Shown: one piece after another, positions 24,825 to 34,251 of the stretch
Numbering within the stretch: position 1 is the first letter of the stretch
Layout: every line of letters starts with the position of its first letter
Assembly: GCF_025847275.1 (NCBI RefSeq)
Contig: NZ_JAOZEV010000002.1
Span: forward strand, 248,001 to 312,000
DNA: 64,000 nt
Origin: Flavobacterium frigoritolerans
Lineage (GTDB): Bacteria > Bacteroidota > Bacteroidia > Flavobacteriales > Flavobacteriaceae
Direction: 5' to 3'
Made by a program: the position numbers and the translations under genes
The notes under the pieces: model-generated
Databases searched by the model: none
Told to the model about the DNA's origin: nothing
What the model saw: only the letters and a program-made list of their open reading frames with translations

Positions 24825-26159
24825 TCAACCCTCAATCAAGCAAATCACAAAAGTGGTTTTTCCGTCTAGATTCTTAAAATCCAGATAACCGCCATGAGCC
24901 TCGACAATGCTTTTGGAGAGTGTTAATCCAATTCCTGCTCCTTCTTTTCGTGTGGTAAAAAAGGGTAAGAATACTTTGTTTTCTATTTCTTCATCAATTC
25001 CGCTTCCATTATCTGTAATCTTTATGAAAATTCGGTTTTCTTTAATTTCAGCAACAATTAAAATCTGTTTGTTTTCAATATTTTCTAGAGCATGCATACT
25101 ATTGGTTAAAAGATTAATTAACACTTGCTCTATTTGTTGCTGATCGACAAATAACCAATATTTAAAAGTAATTGCATTTATGACTTCAATTCCTTTTTCT
25201 TTGAATAATGGATTCATAACCTGAAGACAATATTCTATAAGTTGCAACAAATCAATTTTTTCTTTTTGTGGAGAAGGCAGCATGGATAATTTTCGATATC
25301 CTTCTACAAATTTCTGCAAAAGATCGCTCCTTCTTAACATCGTTCCAACTCCATTTTTGATATCTTCTAAATCATCCGAAGAAATAGAATCCTGCTCTAC
25401 CAATTCTTGAAGATTTTGAGAAATCGAACGTATTGGCGTTATCGAATTTAAAAGCTCATGAGAGATCACTTTCATTAAATTCACCCAAGCTTCTTTCTCT
25501 TTTTTCTCGACTACATTCTGAATCGAATCAAGCAAAACAATAAAATAATCTAAATCGCAAATCTCTGTCCTAGATGTTTGCATGACAAATGTTTGTACAT
25601 TTTCCTGATTTACACGTATTTCTATCGAAGTTTTGATTTCCTGAAAACCCTGTTCTTCAATAACATCACATAAAGCTGGCAGATGATTTTTTAAATACTT
25701 CCATTTGGTGATTTTTGGTACATCAAAATATTTAGAAAAATAATCATTCATCAAAAAAATATTCCAGTCATCTCCTTCCTTTTGTAAAATAAAAATTCCT
25801 GTTTCAATATTATTTAATATCGAACGATAAACAATATCTCGCGAAACTTCTTCTTTTTGTTTCGTCTTTAACGTATCATACAAATTGAATAAATCATCAT
25901 AATTCTTATTGAATCTATGTTTAGAAAAATCCGAAGAAAAATCATCTTGCAATATTGAAGCTATGGTTTTATTATAAAGCAAAACGAAATTTTTGACATA
26001 AAAATACATTTCACGAATAAGTAAAAAAACAACAAACAAGCTAAATATGGTTGTAAAAAACAAATCCTTTTTAAAAAATAAAATAGTGATTTCAATACCC
26101 GCTAATATAAAAATCAACCTTAAAAAAAGGAGATTGTATATTTTTAATGATTTAAACAT
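24825..26159 (-). CDS. Sensor histidine kinase of a sigma-54-type two-component system
   Basis: The 444-residue protein has two N-terminal membrane helices (about residues 8-28 and 32-55) with almost no periplasmic loop, a PAS-like region (about 100-215), and a kinase core. The core has the H-box VISHELLNSITPIRS with His234, an N-box VLINLLTNSMHALENI, ITDNGSGID, FTTRKEGAGIGLTLSKSIV and a final sheet. The short loop suggests that it senses something in the membrane or cytosol. It starts one base after the response regulator gene and is co-transcribed with it. The pair is divergent from an ABC exporter, its likely target. The signal is unknown. Confidence 0.9.
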   Translation of the reverse strand: MFKSLKIYNLLFLRLIFILAGIEITILFFKKDLFFTTIFSLFVVFLLIREMYFYVKNFVLLYNKTIASILQDDFSSDFSKHRFNKNYDDLFNLYDTLKTKQKEEVSRDIVYRSILNNIETGIFILQKEGDDWNIFLMNDYFSKYFDVPKITKWKYLKNHLPALCDVIEEQGFQEIKTSIEIRVNQENVQTFVMQTSRTEICDLDYFIVLLDSIQNVVEKKEKEAWVNLMKVISHELLNSITPIRSISQNLQELVEQDSISSDDLEDIKNGVGTMLRRSDLLQKFVEGYRKLSMLPSPQKEKIDLLQLIEYCLQVMNPLFKEKGIEVINAITFKYWLFVDQQQIEQVLINLLTNSMHALENIENKQILIVAEIKENRIFIKITDNGSGIDEEIENKVFLPFFTTRKEGAGIGLTLSKSIVEAHGGYLDFKNLDGKTTFVICLIEG

Positions 26160-26160
26160 A

Positions 26161-27510
26161 TTAGTTAATGCTAATGTTATATTTTTCTAAACGTCGATAT
26201 AAAGATCCTCTTGATAATCCTAATTCTTCGGCTGTTTTACTAATGTTATTATTGTTTTTAAGCAATGCTTTTTCTACAGTCGCCTTCTCTACTGTTGAAA
26301 GCTGAATGTCATCTGAATTTTCATCATATGCTGTTATCTGATCTAGATCCAAATCTGAAACTGTAATCAGATTGTTTTCACAAAGAATAATTGCGCGTTC
26401 AATTTTATTCTCCATTTCACGGATATTGCCTTTCCAAGCATGTCTCTCAATTTGCTCAAATACTTTTTTATCAAAAGCAACAGCATCTCTTCCATATTTT
26501 CGACTCATTTTTTCCAACAGATATTCAGCAAGCGGAATTTTGTCTTCGTTTCGTTCTCGCAAAGGCGGTAAAACAATTTCCATTGTATTGATACGATAAT
26601 ATAAATCTTCTCTAAAGTTCTTATCCTCAACCTCTAATTTAAGATTTAAATTAGTCGCAGTGATGATACGTACATTAAGCGGTCTGGCTTTTGTTTCTCC
26701 CAATCTTGTTACTGTTTTTGTTTGAATAACCTGTAACAGCTTAGATTGCAAATGCAAAGGAACATTTCCTATTTCATCTAAAAAGATGGTTCCGTTTTGA
26801 GCCATTTCAAAACGTCCCGGAGTATCCATTTTCGCATCCGTAAAAGCACCTTTTGCGTAACCAAATAATTCACTCTCAAAAATATTAGAATTTAAAGATC
26901 CTAAATCAACTGCTACAAAGGGAGCCCTTTTTCTTTCTGATTGACTATAAATATGATGTGCTAAGACAAATTTACCTGTTCCGTTTTCACCAAGTATCAA
27001 AACATTAGCATCCGTTTTGGCTACTTTATCCGCCAGCGAATATGCCTTTTTTATAATCTCTGAATTCCCTACAAAAAAGTCATCATTAATAGTAATATCT
27101 TTAGCTTTTCTTTGGTTTTTACGACTTTTATCAACGGCTTGTTTTACCGATTCTAGTAATTTCTTATTCTCCCAAGGCTTTAAAATATAATCAAAAGCAC
27201 CCGACTTTAATCCCTCAACTGCTGTTTCTACTTTACCAAAAGCGGTCATTAAAATAACTACCGTTTTTGGCGAGAGCGCATTTATTTCTTTGAGCAAATA
27301 CAAACCTTCTCTTCCGTCCTCAAAACCTATCCGATAATTCATATCGAGCAAAACGACATCAATTGTATTTTTTGCTAATAATTCGACAATGTTTTTTGGA
27401 TTATTGAGTGTGTAAATATTCTCAAAATACTTTTTTAGGTACAATTTTGAGGCAAAAAGGATGTCTTCTTGATCGTCTATGATTAATATTGAAGCAATTG
27501 TCTTTTTCAT
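26161..27510 (-). CDS. Sigma-54-dependent response regulator
   Basis: The 449-residue protein has an N-terminal receiver domain with Asp56 as phosphoacceptor (VVLLDMNYR), a central AAA+ domain and a C-terminal Fis-type helix-turn-helix (about 405-449; NNNISKTAEELGLSRGSLYRRL). The AAA+ domain has the Walker A GENGTGK, ESELFGYAKGAFTDA, NGTIFLDEIG and REDLYYRI. The sigma-54 contact loop reads GAFTDA where the classical motif is GAFTGA, a variant I believe is common in Bacteroidota. It should activate a -24/-12 promoter after phosphorylation by the kinase. An inverted repeat just upstream (27523-27541) and a candidate -24/-12 element before the ABC gene fit that role. Confidence 0.92.
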   Translation of the reverse strand: MKKTIASILIIDDQEDILFASKLYLKKYFENIYTLNNPKNIVELLAKNTIDVVLLDMNYRIGFEDGREGLYLLKEINALSPKTVVILMTAFGKVETAVEGLKSGAFDYILKPWENKKLLESVKQAVDKSRKNQRKAKDITINDDFFVGNSEIIKKAYSLADKVAKTDANVLILGENGTGKFVLAHHIYSQSERKRAPFVAVDLGSLNSNIFESELFGYAKGAFTDAKMDTPGRFEMAQNGTIFLDEIGNVPLHLQSKLLQVIQTKTVTRLGETKARPLNVRIITATNLNLKLEVEDKNFREDLYYRINTMEIVLPPLRERNEDKIPLAEYLLEKMSRKYGRDAVAFDKKVFEQIERHAWKGNIREMENKIERAIILCENNLITVSDLDLDQITAYDENSDDIQLSTVEKATVEKALLKNNNNISKTAEELGLSRGSLYRRLEKYNISIN

Positions 27511-27522
27511 TTTTGTTCAGTT

Positions 27523-27549
27523 TTGGACGAAAGGTGTCCAATTATGGAC
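27523..27549. promoter_or_regulatory. Candidate operator: TTGGAC-7-GTCCAA plus a third half-site
   Basis: TTGGAC (27523-27528) and GTCCAA (27536-27541) form an inverted repeat, and another TGGAC lies at 27545-27549. The site sits just upstream of the response-regulator gene in the divergent region, which fits an activator binding site. Confidence 0.6.
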
Positions 27550-27610
27550 AGTATGGATTTTATTTAAAAAATAAAAACTTAAAAACAAGGTAGTTACAGT
27601 GTTTAAAATT

Positions 27611-27627
27611 TTGGCATAAAAATCACA
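27611..27627 (+). promoter_or_regulatory. Candidate sigma-54 promoter of the ABC operon
   Basis: TTGGCATAAAAATCACA has the -24 TTGGCA box. Ten bases after its GG the -12 position reads AC rather than the expected GC, so the match is imperfect. It lies about 160 bases before the ABC gene and about 70 bases from the operator. Confidence 0.45.
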
Positions 27628-27784
27628 TTAGAGTTTGTAAATCACTAATTACTAACACCTTTCGAAAGTAAAAATAACAAAATAAACATCTATAAATTGC
27701 ATTGTGAAATATCTTAATTTTCAGACGTGTTTCTTTTGCTTCGATGATAAAAAAATAAAGAACTTAAACACTAAAAAAACAACC

Positions 27785-28510
27785 ATGATTACTATTAAAA
27801 AGCTATCAAAAATATTTAGAACTGAGGAATTAGAAACCAACGCGTTAAGTGAAATTTCATTAACGATTAACCAAGGCGATTTTGTTTCGATCATGGGACC
27901 ATCGGGAAGCGGAAAGTCAACTTTATTAAATATTGTTGGTTTACTAGACAGTGCTTCTGGCGGAAGTTATTTGCTTCTTGACCAAGAAATGGTAGGATTA
28001 AAAGAAAAATTGAGATCTAAAGTCAGAAAAGAAAATATTGGTTTCATTTTTCAGAATTTTAATTTAATTGATGAAATATCCGTTTATGACAATATCGAAT
28101 TACCATTAATTTACAACAATATCCCAGCAGCCGAAAGAAAAACAAAAGTTCAAGAAATCGCCAATAAATTAAACATCGCACATCGATTAAAGCATTATCC
28201 ACAACAACTTTCCGGAGGTCAACAGCAACGTGTTGCAGTGGCAAGAGCCTTAATAAATAATCCGAAAATAATTCTTGCCGATGAACCTACAGGAAATTTA
28301 GACAGTAAAAACGGGAATGAAGTAATGGAACTGCTTACCGATTTACATGCCAACGGCGCAACAATCTTAATGGTAACTCATTCTGATTACGACGCGTCTT
28401 TTTCTCAAAAAACAATTTTAATGAAAGATGGAATTATACTTTCGGAAAAAATAAATAATAGAAATGTTGATGTATTTGTAGCTAACCCTAAAAAACTAGA
28501 ATCATGCTAA
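27785..28510 (+). CDS. ABC transporter ATP-binding protein (MacB/LolD type)
   Basis: The protein has 241 residues from the ATG at 27785. An earlier ATG at 27704 would add 27 residues before the normal family start (MITIKKLSKIF) and is less likely. It shows Walker A GPSGSGKST, a Q-loop FQNFNLIDEISVYDN, the signature LSGGQQQR, Walker B IILADEPTGNLD and an H-loop MVTHS. This is the MacB/LolD/FtsE class, whose ATPases power exporters or mechanotransmission systems with FtsX-like permeases. The permease gene overlaps its end by seven bases. The two-component system divergent to it probably switches on the operon. Confidence 0.92.
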   Translation: MITIKKLSKIFRTEELETNALSEISLTINQGDFVSIMGPSGSGKSTLLNIVGLLDSASGGSYLLLDQEMVGLKEKLRSKVRKENIGFIFQNFNLIDEISVYDNIELPLIYNNIPAAERKTKVQEIANKLNIAHRLKHYPQQLSGGQQQRVAVARALINNPKIILADEPTGNLDSKNGNEVMELLTDLHANGATILMVTHSDYDASFSQKTILMKDGIILSEKINNRNVDVFVANPKKLESC

Positions 28511-30915
28511 AAAATTGGATCAACATATTTATCTACCATATCAAAACCAACAAACTCTTTACTGCTTTGAATGTTTTGGGATTAAGCATTGGAATTTCTG
28601 GGTTAATTTTTGCCATACTATATTGGAACAACGAACATTCATACGACCAATGGAATCCCGATAAGAATAAAATATTTTCGGTCATGAACGATATTGGAGA
28701 AGGAAACATCTGGTCAGTAAACCCTGCAACGAGCGCACCAATATTAAAAATGATTTCGCCAGCTTTAGACAGTTATTGCTACACCCAAGTTGAATACTAC
28801 AAAGAGACAATTACTTATAAAGAGAAACGGGAATTACTAGACAAAATTTATACTGCACAAAGTACTTTTTTTACTTTTTTCCCTTATGAATTTATTCATG
28901 GTAACGGAAAAACTGCTCTTAAAGACCGTAATAGCATGGCTCTATCTGAAGAAACTGCTTCTCGATTATTTGGGAATGAAAATCCTATGGGCAAACAAGT
29001 AAAGTATTTAGATAAACTATTTGTCGTTAGAGGAGTATATCGATTAAACCATAAATCATCTGTAATGCCTTCAGCAGTAACTACCATAATCGAGGAAGAT
29101 CTAGCGAAGAATAAAGATAAATGGAGCTACAATTTTGGATTGATGCTCAAATTAAAAAAAGAAAGCGATACTACTTCGATCATTAAAGATTTAAATACCA
29201 TATTTATAGATAAATGCCTAAAGATACAAGCAAATCAAGAAGGCTTATCTGTTGAAAATTTTATAAAAAAATATGGAGAACCAGTTAAATCAAGTTTGCT
29301 TTCACTACCCAATACCAGACTATACAAAGGGAATGATCCTTTTCCAGGAGACAGTGGGAATTTACAATTCTTAAGAATATTGATGGGATTATCTATTCTA
29401 ATTTTATTACTGTCGATTGTAAATTACATCAATTTAGCTACAGCCAATGCTGTAAAGAGAGCCAAAGAAGTAGGAATAAGAAAGATTGTTGGTGCAGGTA
29501 AACCACAAATCATTGTTCAATTTGTATTTGAGACAGCATTAATTACTCTTTTTTCTCTTTTATTGGCATTAGTAATAGTAGAGCTCACCTTACCTTTTTA
29601 TAATTCTTTTTTAAACAAAGACCTTATACTTGAAGGTTCCCAATTTTACATTCAATTAATACTAATTTTTATAATTGTAATTATTGTTGCTGGAGTTTTA
29701 CCTGCCATATATGTATCTAATTTTGAGCCATTAAAAGTTTTAAAAGGGAATTTTTCTCGCAGTAAAAACGGAATATGGCTGCGAAACGGAATGCTGGTCT
29801 TACAATTTACTATCGCTACATTTTTTATTATTGGCTCATTTATAGTTTACCAACAAGTAAAATATATGACCGAGAAAGATTTGGGCTTTAAAGGCTCACA
29901 AGTCATAGATGTAATTTTTAAGAGTAAAGAAGGCAAAGACCAATATGACAGATATAAAATAATTAAACAGCAAGCACTAAATATTAAAGGTATTGAAGCT
30001 GTTTCAACAGGATTATTTTCTATTGGTAGTGATGAAAATTCTTGGGATAGTTTTTCATATAAAAACAATAAAGGAGTTTTAATTCAGCGTATGGGAATTG
30101 ATTTTGGAATACTGAATATATTGGGTATCAAAATAACAAAAGGAAGAGACTTAACCGATAAATTTTCTTCGGATACAATATCGAACGTTTTATTGAATGA
30201 GACAGCTGTTAAAGCAATGCAAGAAGCCAACCCAATAGACAAAGTAATTAATTGGAGAGGAAAAAACTATAAAATAGTAGGCGTTGTAAAAGACTTCAAT
30301 TATTTTGGACTTGAGAACAAAATAAGCCCAATGATTTTTATGCATTTAACAACCAACGCTATAAAAAAAGAAATCCTACATAATATTTCTTTTAAAATAG
30401 CTCCACAGGATATGTCTAAAACGATTGCTGATCTTGATAAATTTTGGAGAGCAAACGTAGATGCAGAATATCCATTTGAATACAATTTTGTAGATAAAAA
30501 TTTTGCTAGAAAGTACAAACAATATGAGAATCAAAGTCTTTTATTCTCTTTACTAAACATCATTGTTATTGGTATTGCAGTATTCGGATTATTTGCTTTA
30601 GCCTCTTTCTCAATGGAACGAAGATTACGAGAAATTGCGATTAGAAAAACACTCGGTGCTGAAACCAATGTTTTACTTCAGGAATTATCAAAACAATATA
30701 TTCTTTTTTGCGTGATTGGTTTTGTAATCGGAATCATTCCTGCCTATTTCTTATTGGAAAAATGGCTTGAAAATTTCGCCTATCGCATCAACATTCCTAT
30801 CCTGCCATTTATAATCGCTTTTGTATCATTATTGTTTCTGACACTAACAATTGTTTTAGCCAAAGCATATCAAGTAACAAAAGTCGATGTTTTAAAATAT
30901 TTAAAATACGAATAA
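28504..30915 (+). CDS. ABC transporter permease with two FtsX domains
   Basis: The 803-residue protein has an N-terminal membrane helix, a periplasmic MacB-type domain and an FtsX-like triple helix (about residues 290-400, with RAKEVGIRKIVGAGK). A further helix near 430 is followed by a second periplasmic domain and a final FtsX-like block (about 680-800, with MERRLREIAIRKTLGAE and the C-terminal VDVLKYLKYE). This double layout is the usual Bacteroidota form of MacB-like permeases. With the ATPase it may export a small molecule or peptide or sense envelope stress. No membrane-fusion protein or TolC partner is next to it, so an outer-membrane route is not shown. Confidence 0.9.
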   Translation: MLKNWINIFIYHIKTNKLFTALNVLGLSIGISGLIFAILYWNNEHSYDQWNPDKNKIFSVMNDIGEGNIWSVNPATSAPILKMISPALDSYCYTQVEYYKETITYKEKRELLDKIYTAQSTFFTFFPYEFIHGNGKTALKDRNSMALSEETASRLFGNENPMGKQVKYLDKLFVVRGVYRLNHKSSVMPSAVTTIIEEDLAKNKDKWSYNFGLMLKLKKESDTTSIIKDLNTIFIDKCLKIQANQEGLSVENFIKKYGEPVKSSLLSLPNTRLYKGNDPFPGDSGNLQFLRILMGLSILILLLSIVNYINLATANAVKRAKEVGIRKIVGAGKPQIIVQFVFETALITLFSLLLALVIVELTLPFYNSFLNKDLILEGSQFYIQLILIFIIVIIVAGVLPAIYVSNFEPLKVLKGNFSRSKNGIWLRNGMLVLQFTIATFFIIGSFIVYQQVKYMTEKDLGFKGSQVIDVIFKSKEGKDQYDRYKIIKQQALNIKGIEAVSTGLFSIGSDENSWDSFSYKNNKGVLIQRMGIDFGILNILGIKITKGRDLTDKFSSDTISNVLLNETAVKAMQEANPIDKVINWRGKNYKIVGVVKDFNYFGLENKISPMIFMHLTTNAIKKEILHNISFKIAPQDMSKTIADLDKFWRANVDAEYPFEYNFVDKNFARKYKQYENQSLLFSLLNIIVIGIAVFGLFALASFSMERRLREIAIRKTLGAETNVLLQELSKQYILFCVIGFVIGIIPAYFLLEKWLENFAYRINIPILPFIIAFVSLLFLTLTIVLAKAYQVTKVDVLKYLKYE

Positions 30916-30936
30916 AACCAACCCATTATTAACTAC

Positions 30937-30966
30937 AAAAACTCCTTAATTTCTTAAGGAGTTTTT
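30937..30966. terminator. Terminator after the ABC permease gene
   Basis: AAAAACTCCTTAA and TTAAGGAGTTTTT form a 13-bp stem with flanking A and T runs, usable in both directions between the convergent permease and phosphotransferase genes. Confidence 0.88.
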
Positions 30967-31010
30967 AATTTTTATATAATTCTTCTTATCGTTAATACTA
31001 CCGGAAAACC

Positions 31011-32000
31011 TTATTGAATTTTAATTTTATTGTAATCAATCCATCGTTTTAAATTCCCTGTAAATCGTTTTAAATGATCCTCATTCAAAAAGATATTTGT
31101 CCAAGTATCAAATCTGTCGCATTGCATACTAATATAATACAACATAACTCCCAGACAAACCAATGGCAATATTCGCTTTTCCTCTACACTTATTTCAATT
31201 ACAGATTCATATCCTTTAAGAAAACTTTCTGCTTTTACTTCATAATCCTTCTCATCAGGATTTGTAACGTATAGCTGAAATAAAAAGTATGAAATATCCA
31301 AACATAGCCATCCATTACCACAGAAATCAAAATCAAAAAACGTTATTTTATTTTCTTCATTAAAATGCATATTATCAAACCACACATCTAGATGAACTGC
31401 TCCAAATCTAACTTCATTGTTTTTGATTTTGGCAAATTCACCTTGAAGAAAATTAGCTAGATTTTTCAAAAAAAGGATTTCGTTAGTTTCTTTTTTAAAA
31501 AACATCTGTGTTCGCTTAATCGAATCTATCAGCAAAACACTATCGTTATATGTCACTCTTTTTAATTCAAAATTTTGAGTTGACTTATGAACTTTGGCTA
31601 AAGCTTGACCAATAAAAAAACTTGTTTCTGCGTTAAATCTTGCTGATTTTACACCATCAGCAAACGAAAACAATACCCCGAATCTTTTTCCTTCGGGAGC
31701 ATTTAATTCTTGTATATATTCATTTGAGTTGTCTGCAATAGGATATGAAACAGAAGTTTTATTTTCCCACAGATAAATCAAAAGTCTCAACTCTTCAGTA
31801 ATTTCTGCTTTAGTTCTCCAATCAAAATTATAGACACGAAAAACATACTTTTTATCAACATCAGTAACCATATAAACATGGTTCATTGCTGCTCTAAAAA
31901 GAGTACACTCAGTATATTTACTTAAGCCATACTCCCGTTGCAATAATTCCCCCAGTTTGCTAGCCGAAAGTATTGAGCTTATTACTGGAAATTGTTGCAT
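31011..32000 (-). CDS. APH-type phosphotransferase
   Basis: The 329-residue protein has the fold signature of the aminoglycoside phosphotransferase / choline kinase / homoserine kinase II family. It has an N-lobe with a nucleotide-binding lysine region (YVFRVYNFDW), the catalytic HLDVWFDNMHF (the H-x-D-x4-N motif), and the metal-binding FFDFDFCGNGWLCLDIS. The family phosphorylates hydroxyl groups of small molecules such as aminoglycosides, homoserine, choline or sugars. The substrate cannot be told from the sequence, so it should not be read as an antibiotic resistance gene. It appears monocistronic and cytosolic. Confidence 0.85.
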   Translation of the reverse strand: MQQFPVISSILSASKLGELLQREYGLSKYTECTLFRAAMNHVYMVTDVDKKYVFRVYNFDWRTKAEITEELRLLIYLWENKTSVSYPIADNSNEYIQELNAPEGKRFGVLFSFADGVKSARFNAETSFFIGQALAKVHKSTQNFELKRVTYNDSVLLIDSIKRTQMFFKKETNEILFLKNLANFLQGEFAKIKNNEVRFGAVHLDVWFDNMHFNEENKITFFDFDFCGNGWLCLDISYFLFQLYVTNPDEKDYEVKAESFLKGYESVIEISVEEKRILPLVCLGVMLYYISMQCDRFDTWTNIFLNEDHLKRFTGNLKRWIDYNKIKIQ

Positions 32001-32188
32001 CCTTTTATAATTTATCTGTCATTTTGGTACTTTGCCATTAACTAATTTATAAAGAGCGAATGAAAATAATTCACTGAATCATAGATTAGTTAAAGCGTAA
32101 TGTTTGTTGGACGAATATAAGAAATATCTTTTTTTGCCTTAATTAACAATGCGCATTAAAACAAGGCAGATAACTATTTTATTTACCA

Positions 32189-33265
32189 TCAAGGATATAT
32201 CATAAGGAATACAAAAGCAAATAAATTAACTAGAAGCACTACTCCATAAACAATATTAGACTTTCCTTTACTTAATGACAGCATTACAGTAAACACCGAT
32301 AATGCTAACAGAACAATCGACTTAATATCAAGCCCTAAAATAATAGGCATATCCATCATAATACAAACTGCTGCAACGCTAGGAATAGTTAATCCAATAC
32401 TTGCCAAAGCAGAACCCAAGGCTAAATTTATACTAGTTTGGAGTCTGTTTTTTCTTGCTGCTATAATAGCTGCAATTGCTTCAGGCAATAAAATAATAGC
32501 CGCAATTACAACCCCAACCAAAGTTTTAGGCAAACTATAACTAACGATAATACTCTCGATTGTAGGTGAAAGAGTTTTTGCCAATAACACAACAATACCT
32601 AAACTTACAATAAGAAAAGTAAGACTAGTAAAAAAAACCTTATTGTTAATGATTATAGGCTGAGCTGCATCTTCATTTTCATCATCTCCAACTGTGAGGA
32701 AATATTGTCGGTATCTACTAGTTTGTGCAAATAGAAAAGAGGAATAGATAATAAGACAGGCCGCAGAAGCAAAAACCAATTGCGGTACTGAATAATAAGA
32801 CCCCAAAACACTTTCGGTAAAAGTAGGAAACACTAATGTAAATACGATAATCGAAACCAACGATACTAATCCAATGGTTACAGAAGAAACAGAAAAATTC
32901 TGTTCATAATGTTTCAAACCACCGATTAAAAGGCACAATCCGATGATACCATTAAGAATAAGCATTGTCGCAGCAAATACAGTATCTCTAGCGAGCGAAG
33001 CTGCTGCTGCACCCTCTGACATCATTAGCGATATAATAATTGAAACCTCTATAACTGTTATTGATATAGCCAGAATAATGGTTCCATAGGGCTCTCCTAC
33101 TCTTTCTGCAATTATCTCGGAATGATGTACTGCCGACATAACACTAAGGATAAGTAGTATACTTGCTACTATTTGAAAAACGCTACTATTCTCAACAAGT
33201 CCGCTAAAAAAGAGAACCCAGGATAGTATTGGAATAATAATTGTCCACTGAAGTAATTGTTTCAT
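32189..33265 (-). CDS. Cation:proton antiporter of the CaCA family (ChaA-like)
   Basis: The 358-residue protein has about ten or eleven membrane helices. Each half carries the alpha-repeat motif of calcium/cation antiporters: AERVGEPYGTIILAISITVIEVSII in the first half and LPEAIAAIIAARKNRLQTSI with NLALGSALASIGLTIP in the second. The conserved glutamate residues in the repeats bind the ion. This layout matches ChaA-type calcium or sodium/proton antiporters of the inner membrane. A central hydrophilic loop (about 195-210, GDDENEDAAQP) separates the halves. It is a single gene without obvious partners. Confidence 0.88.
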   Translation of the reverse strand: MKQLLQWTIIIPILSWVLFFSGLVENSSVFQIVASILLILSVMSAVHHSEIIAERVGEPYGTIILAISITVIEVSIIISLMMSEGAAAASLARDTVFAATMLILNGIIGLCLLIGGLKHYEQNFSVSSVTIGLVSLVSIIVFTLVFPTFTESVLGSYYSVPQLVFASAACLIIYSSFLFAQTSRYRQYFLTVGDDENEDAAQPIIINNKVFFTSLTFLIVSLGIVVLLAKTLSPTIESIIVSYSLPKTLVGVVIAAIILLPEAIAAIIAARKNRLQTSINLALGSALASIGLTIPSVAAVCIMMDMPIILGLDIKSIVLLALSVFTVMLSLSKGKSNIVYGVVLLVNLFAFVFLMIYP

Positions 33266-33670
33266 TTTTTTTATAAATACTAGTAAATTAATTTTTAACC
33301 AATAGATTCTATCATAAATTGGCTTTTTATTTTTTCCAATATAAAACTTTTTTACTGGAATTAGCGAGAAACCATATTATATTTAACGTTCTATTATTAT
33401 AATAATCGCCACTTTAAATTAATATTTTAGAACAAATACCTATAAATCACTAACAAAATAGCTCATAAACAAGTTCTTAAGAATCATAATAGCATTAAAA
33501 AATTCAAGAAGCTTTTTTTATCTTTATATTCAAATCTCCCTCTTAAACAAAATTTCATTTTAACATTAACACGCTTCAAAGTGCATTAGTAAATAGCTAA
33601 TAATTCTACAAAATCACTTTTCTTTTATCTCAAACAATAAAATTATTATATAAAAATTAAATAACTTAAA
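33266..33670. other. Divergent intergenic region, nothing recognised
   Basis: About 400 bases of AT-rich DNA lie between the antiporter and the P-loop gene. No RNA gene, repeat or clear promoter match was seen. Confidence 0.5.
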
Positions 33671-34219
33671 ATGATTAAATCAATCCATCTATTTATCATT
33701 ACTGGAGGACCGGGAGCTGGCAAAACAACTATTATCGAAGAATTAAAAAGAAGAGATTATAACTGTATAAATGAAGTTGCTCGTGAGATAATTAAAGAAC
33801 AGGTAGAATCAAATGGAGAGGCCTTACCTTGGGCTGATAAAGAAAAATTCACATTATTAATGCTAAAACGCTCCATTGAAACTTATATCGAAAACAAAGA
33901 GAATTCAATCATTACTTTTTTTGACCGAGGAATTCCAGACGCTCTAGCATATACCGAACTAATCGAGTTACAACCTCCTTCACAACTCACAAAAGCAGTT
34001 AAAATGTATCGTTATAATCCAATTGTGTTTATCCTTCCACCTTGGAAAGAAATATACCAAACAGATTCTGAACGTAAACAAACTTATAAAGAAGCAATAG
34101 ATACCTACACAGCAATAACAAATACTTACAATAATTGTGATTATCAATTAATCGAAGTACCAAAATTAGACACCAAAAAAAGGGTTGATTTTATCCTGTC
34201 TATAATCGAAAGCAGATAA
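33671..34219 (+). CDS. P-loop NTPase of the AAA_28 type
   Basis: The 182-residue protein has a Walker A at the N-terminus (ITGGPGAGKTTIIEELKRR, about residues 11-29), CINEVAREIIKEQ, and FFDRGIPDALAY (about 96-107), which matches the catalytic acidic segment of nucleoside-kinase-like P-loop proteins. A lid-like basic region follows (SERKQTYKEAI), and IEVP closes the fold. Members of this group (AAA_28) are annotated as ATPases or possible kinases, mostly without known substrates. It is cytosolic and appears to be a single gene. The membrane protein at 34252 is on the other strand and unlikely to share its transcript. Confidence 0.82.
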   Translation: MIKSIHLFIITGGPGAGKTTIIEELKRRDYNCINEVAREIIKEQVESNGEALPWADKEKFTLLMLKRSIETYIENKENSIITFFDRGIPDALAYTELIELQPPSQLTKAVKMYRYNPIVFILPPWKEIYQTDSERKQTYKEAIDTYTAITNTYNNCDYQLIEVPKLDTKKRVDFILSIIESR

Positions 34220-34251
34220 TCAACTCTCAAAAAAAATCAATTTATATAAAC

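Noticed and set aside
31011..32000. Aminoglycoside resistance gene
   Set aside because: The family motif is present, but the same motif is found in kinases of choline, homoserine and sugars; nothing points to antibiotics.
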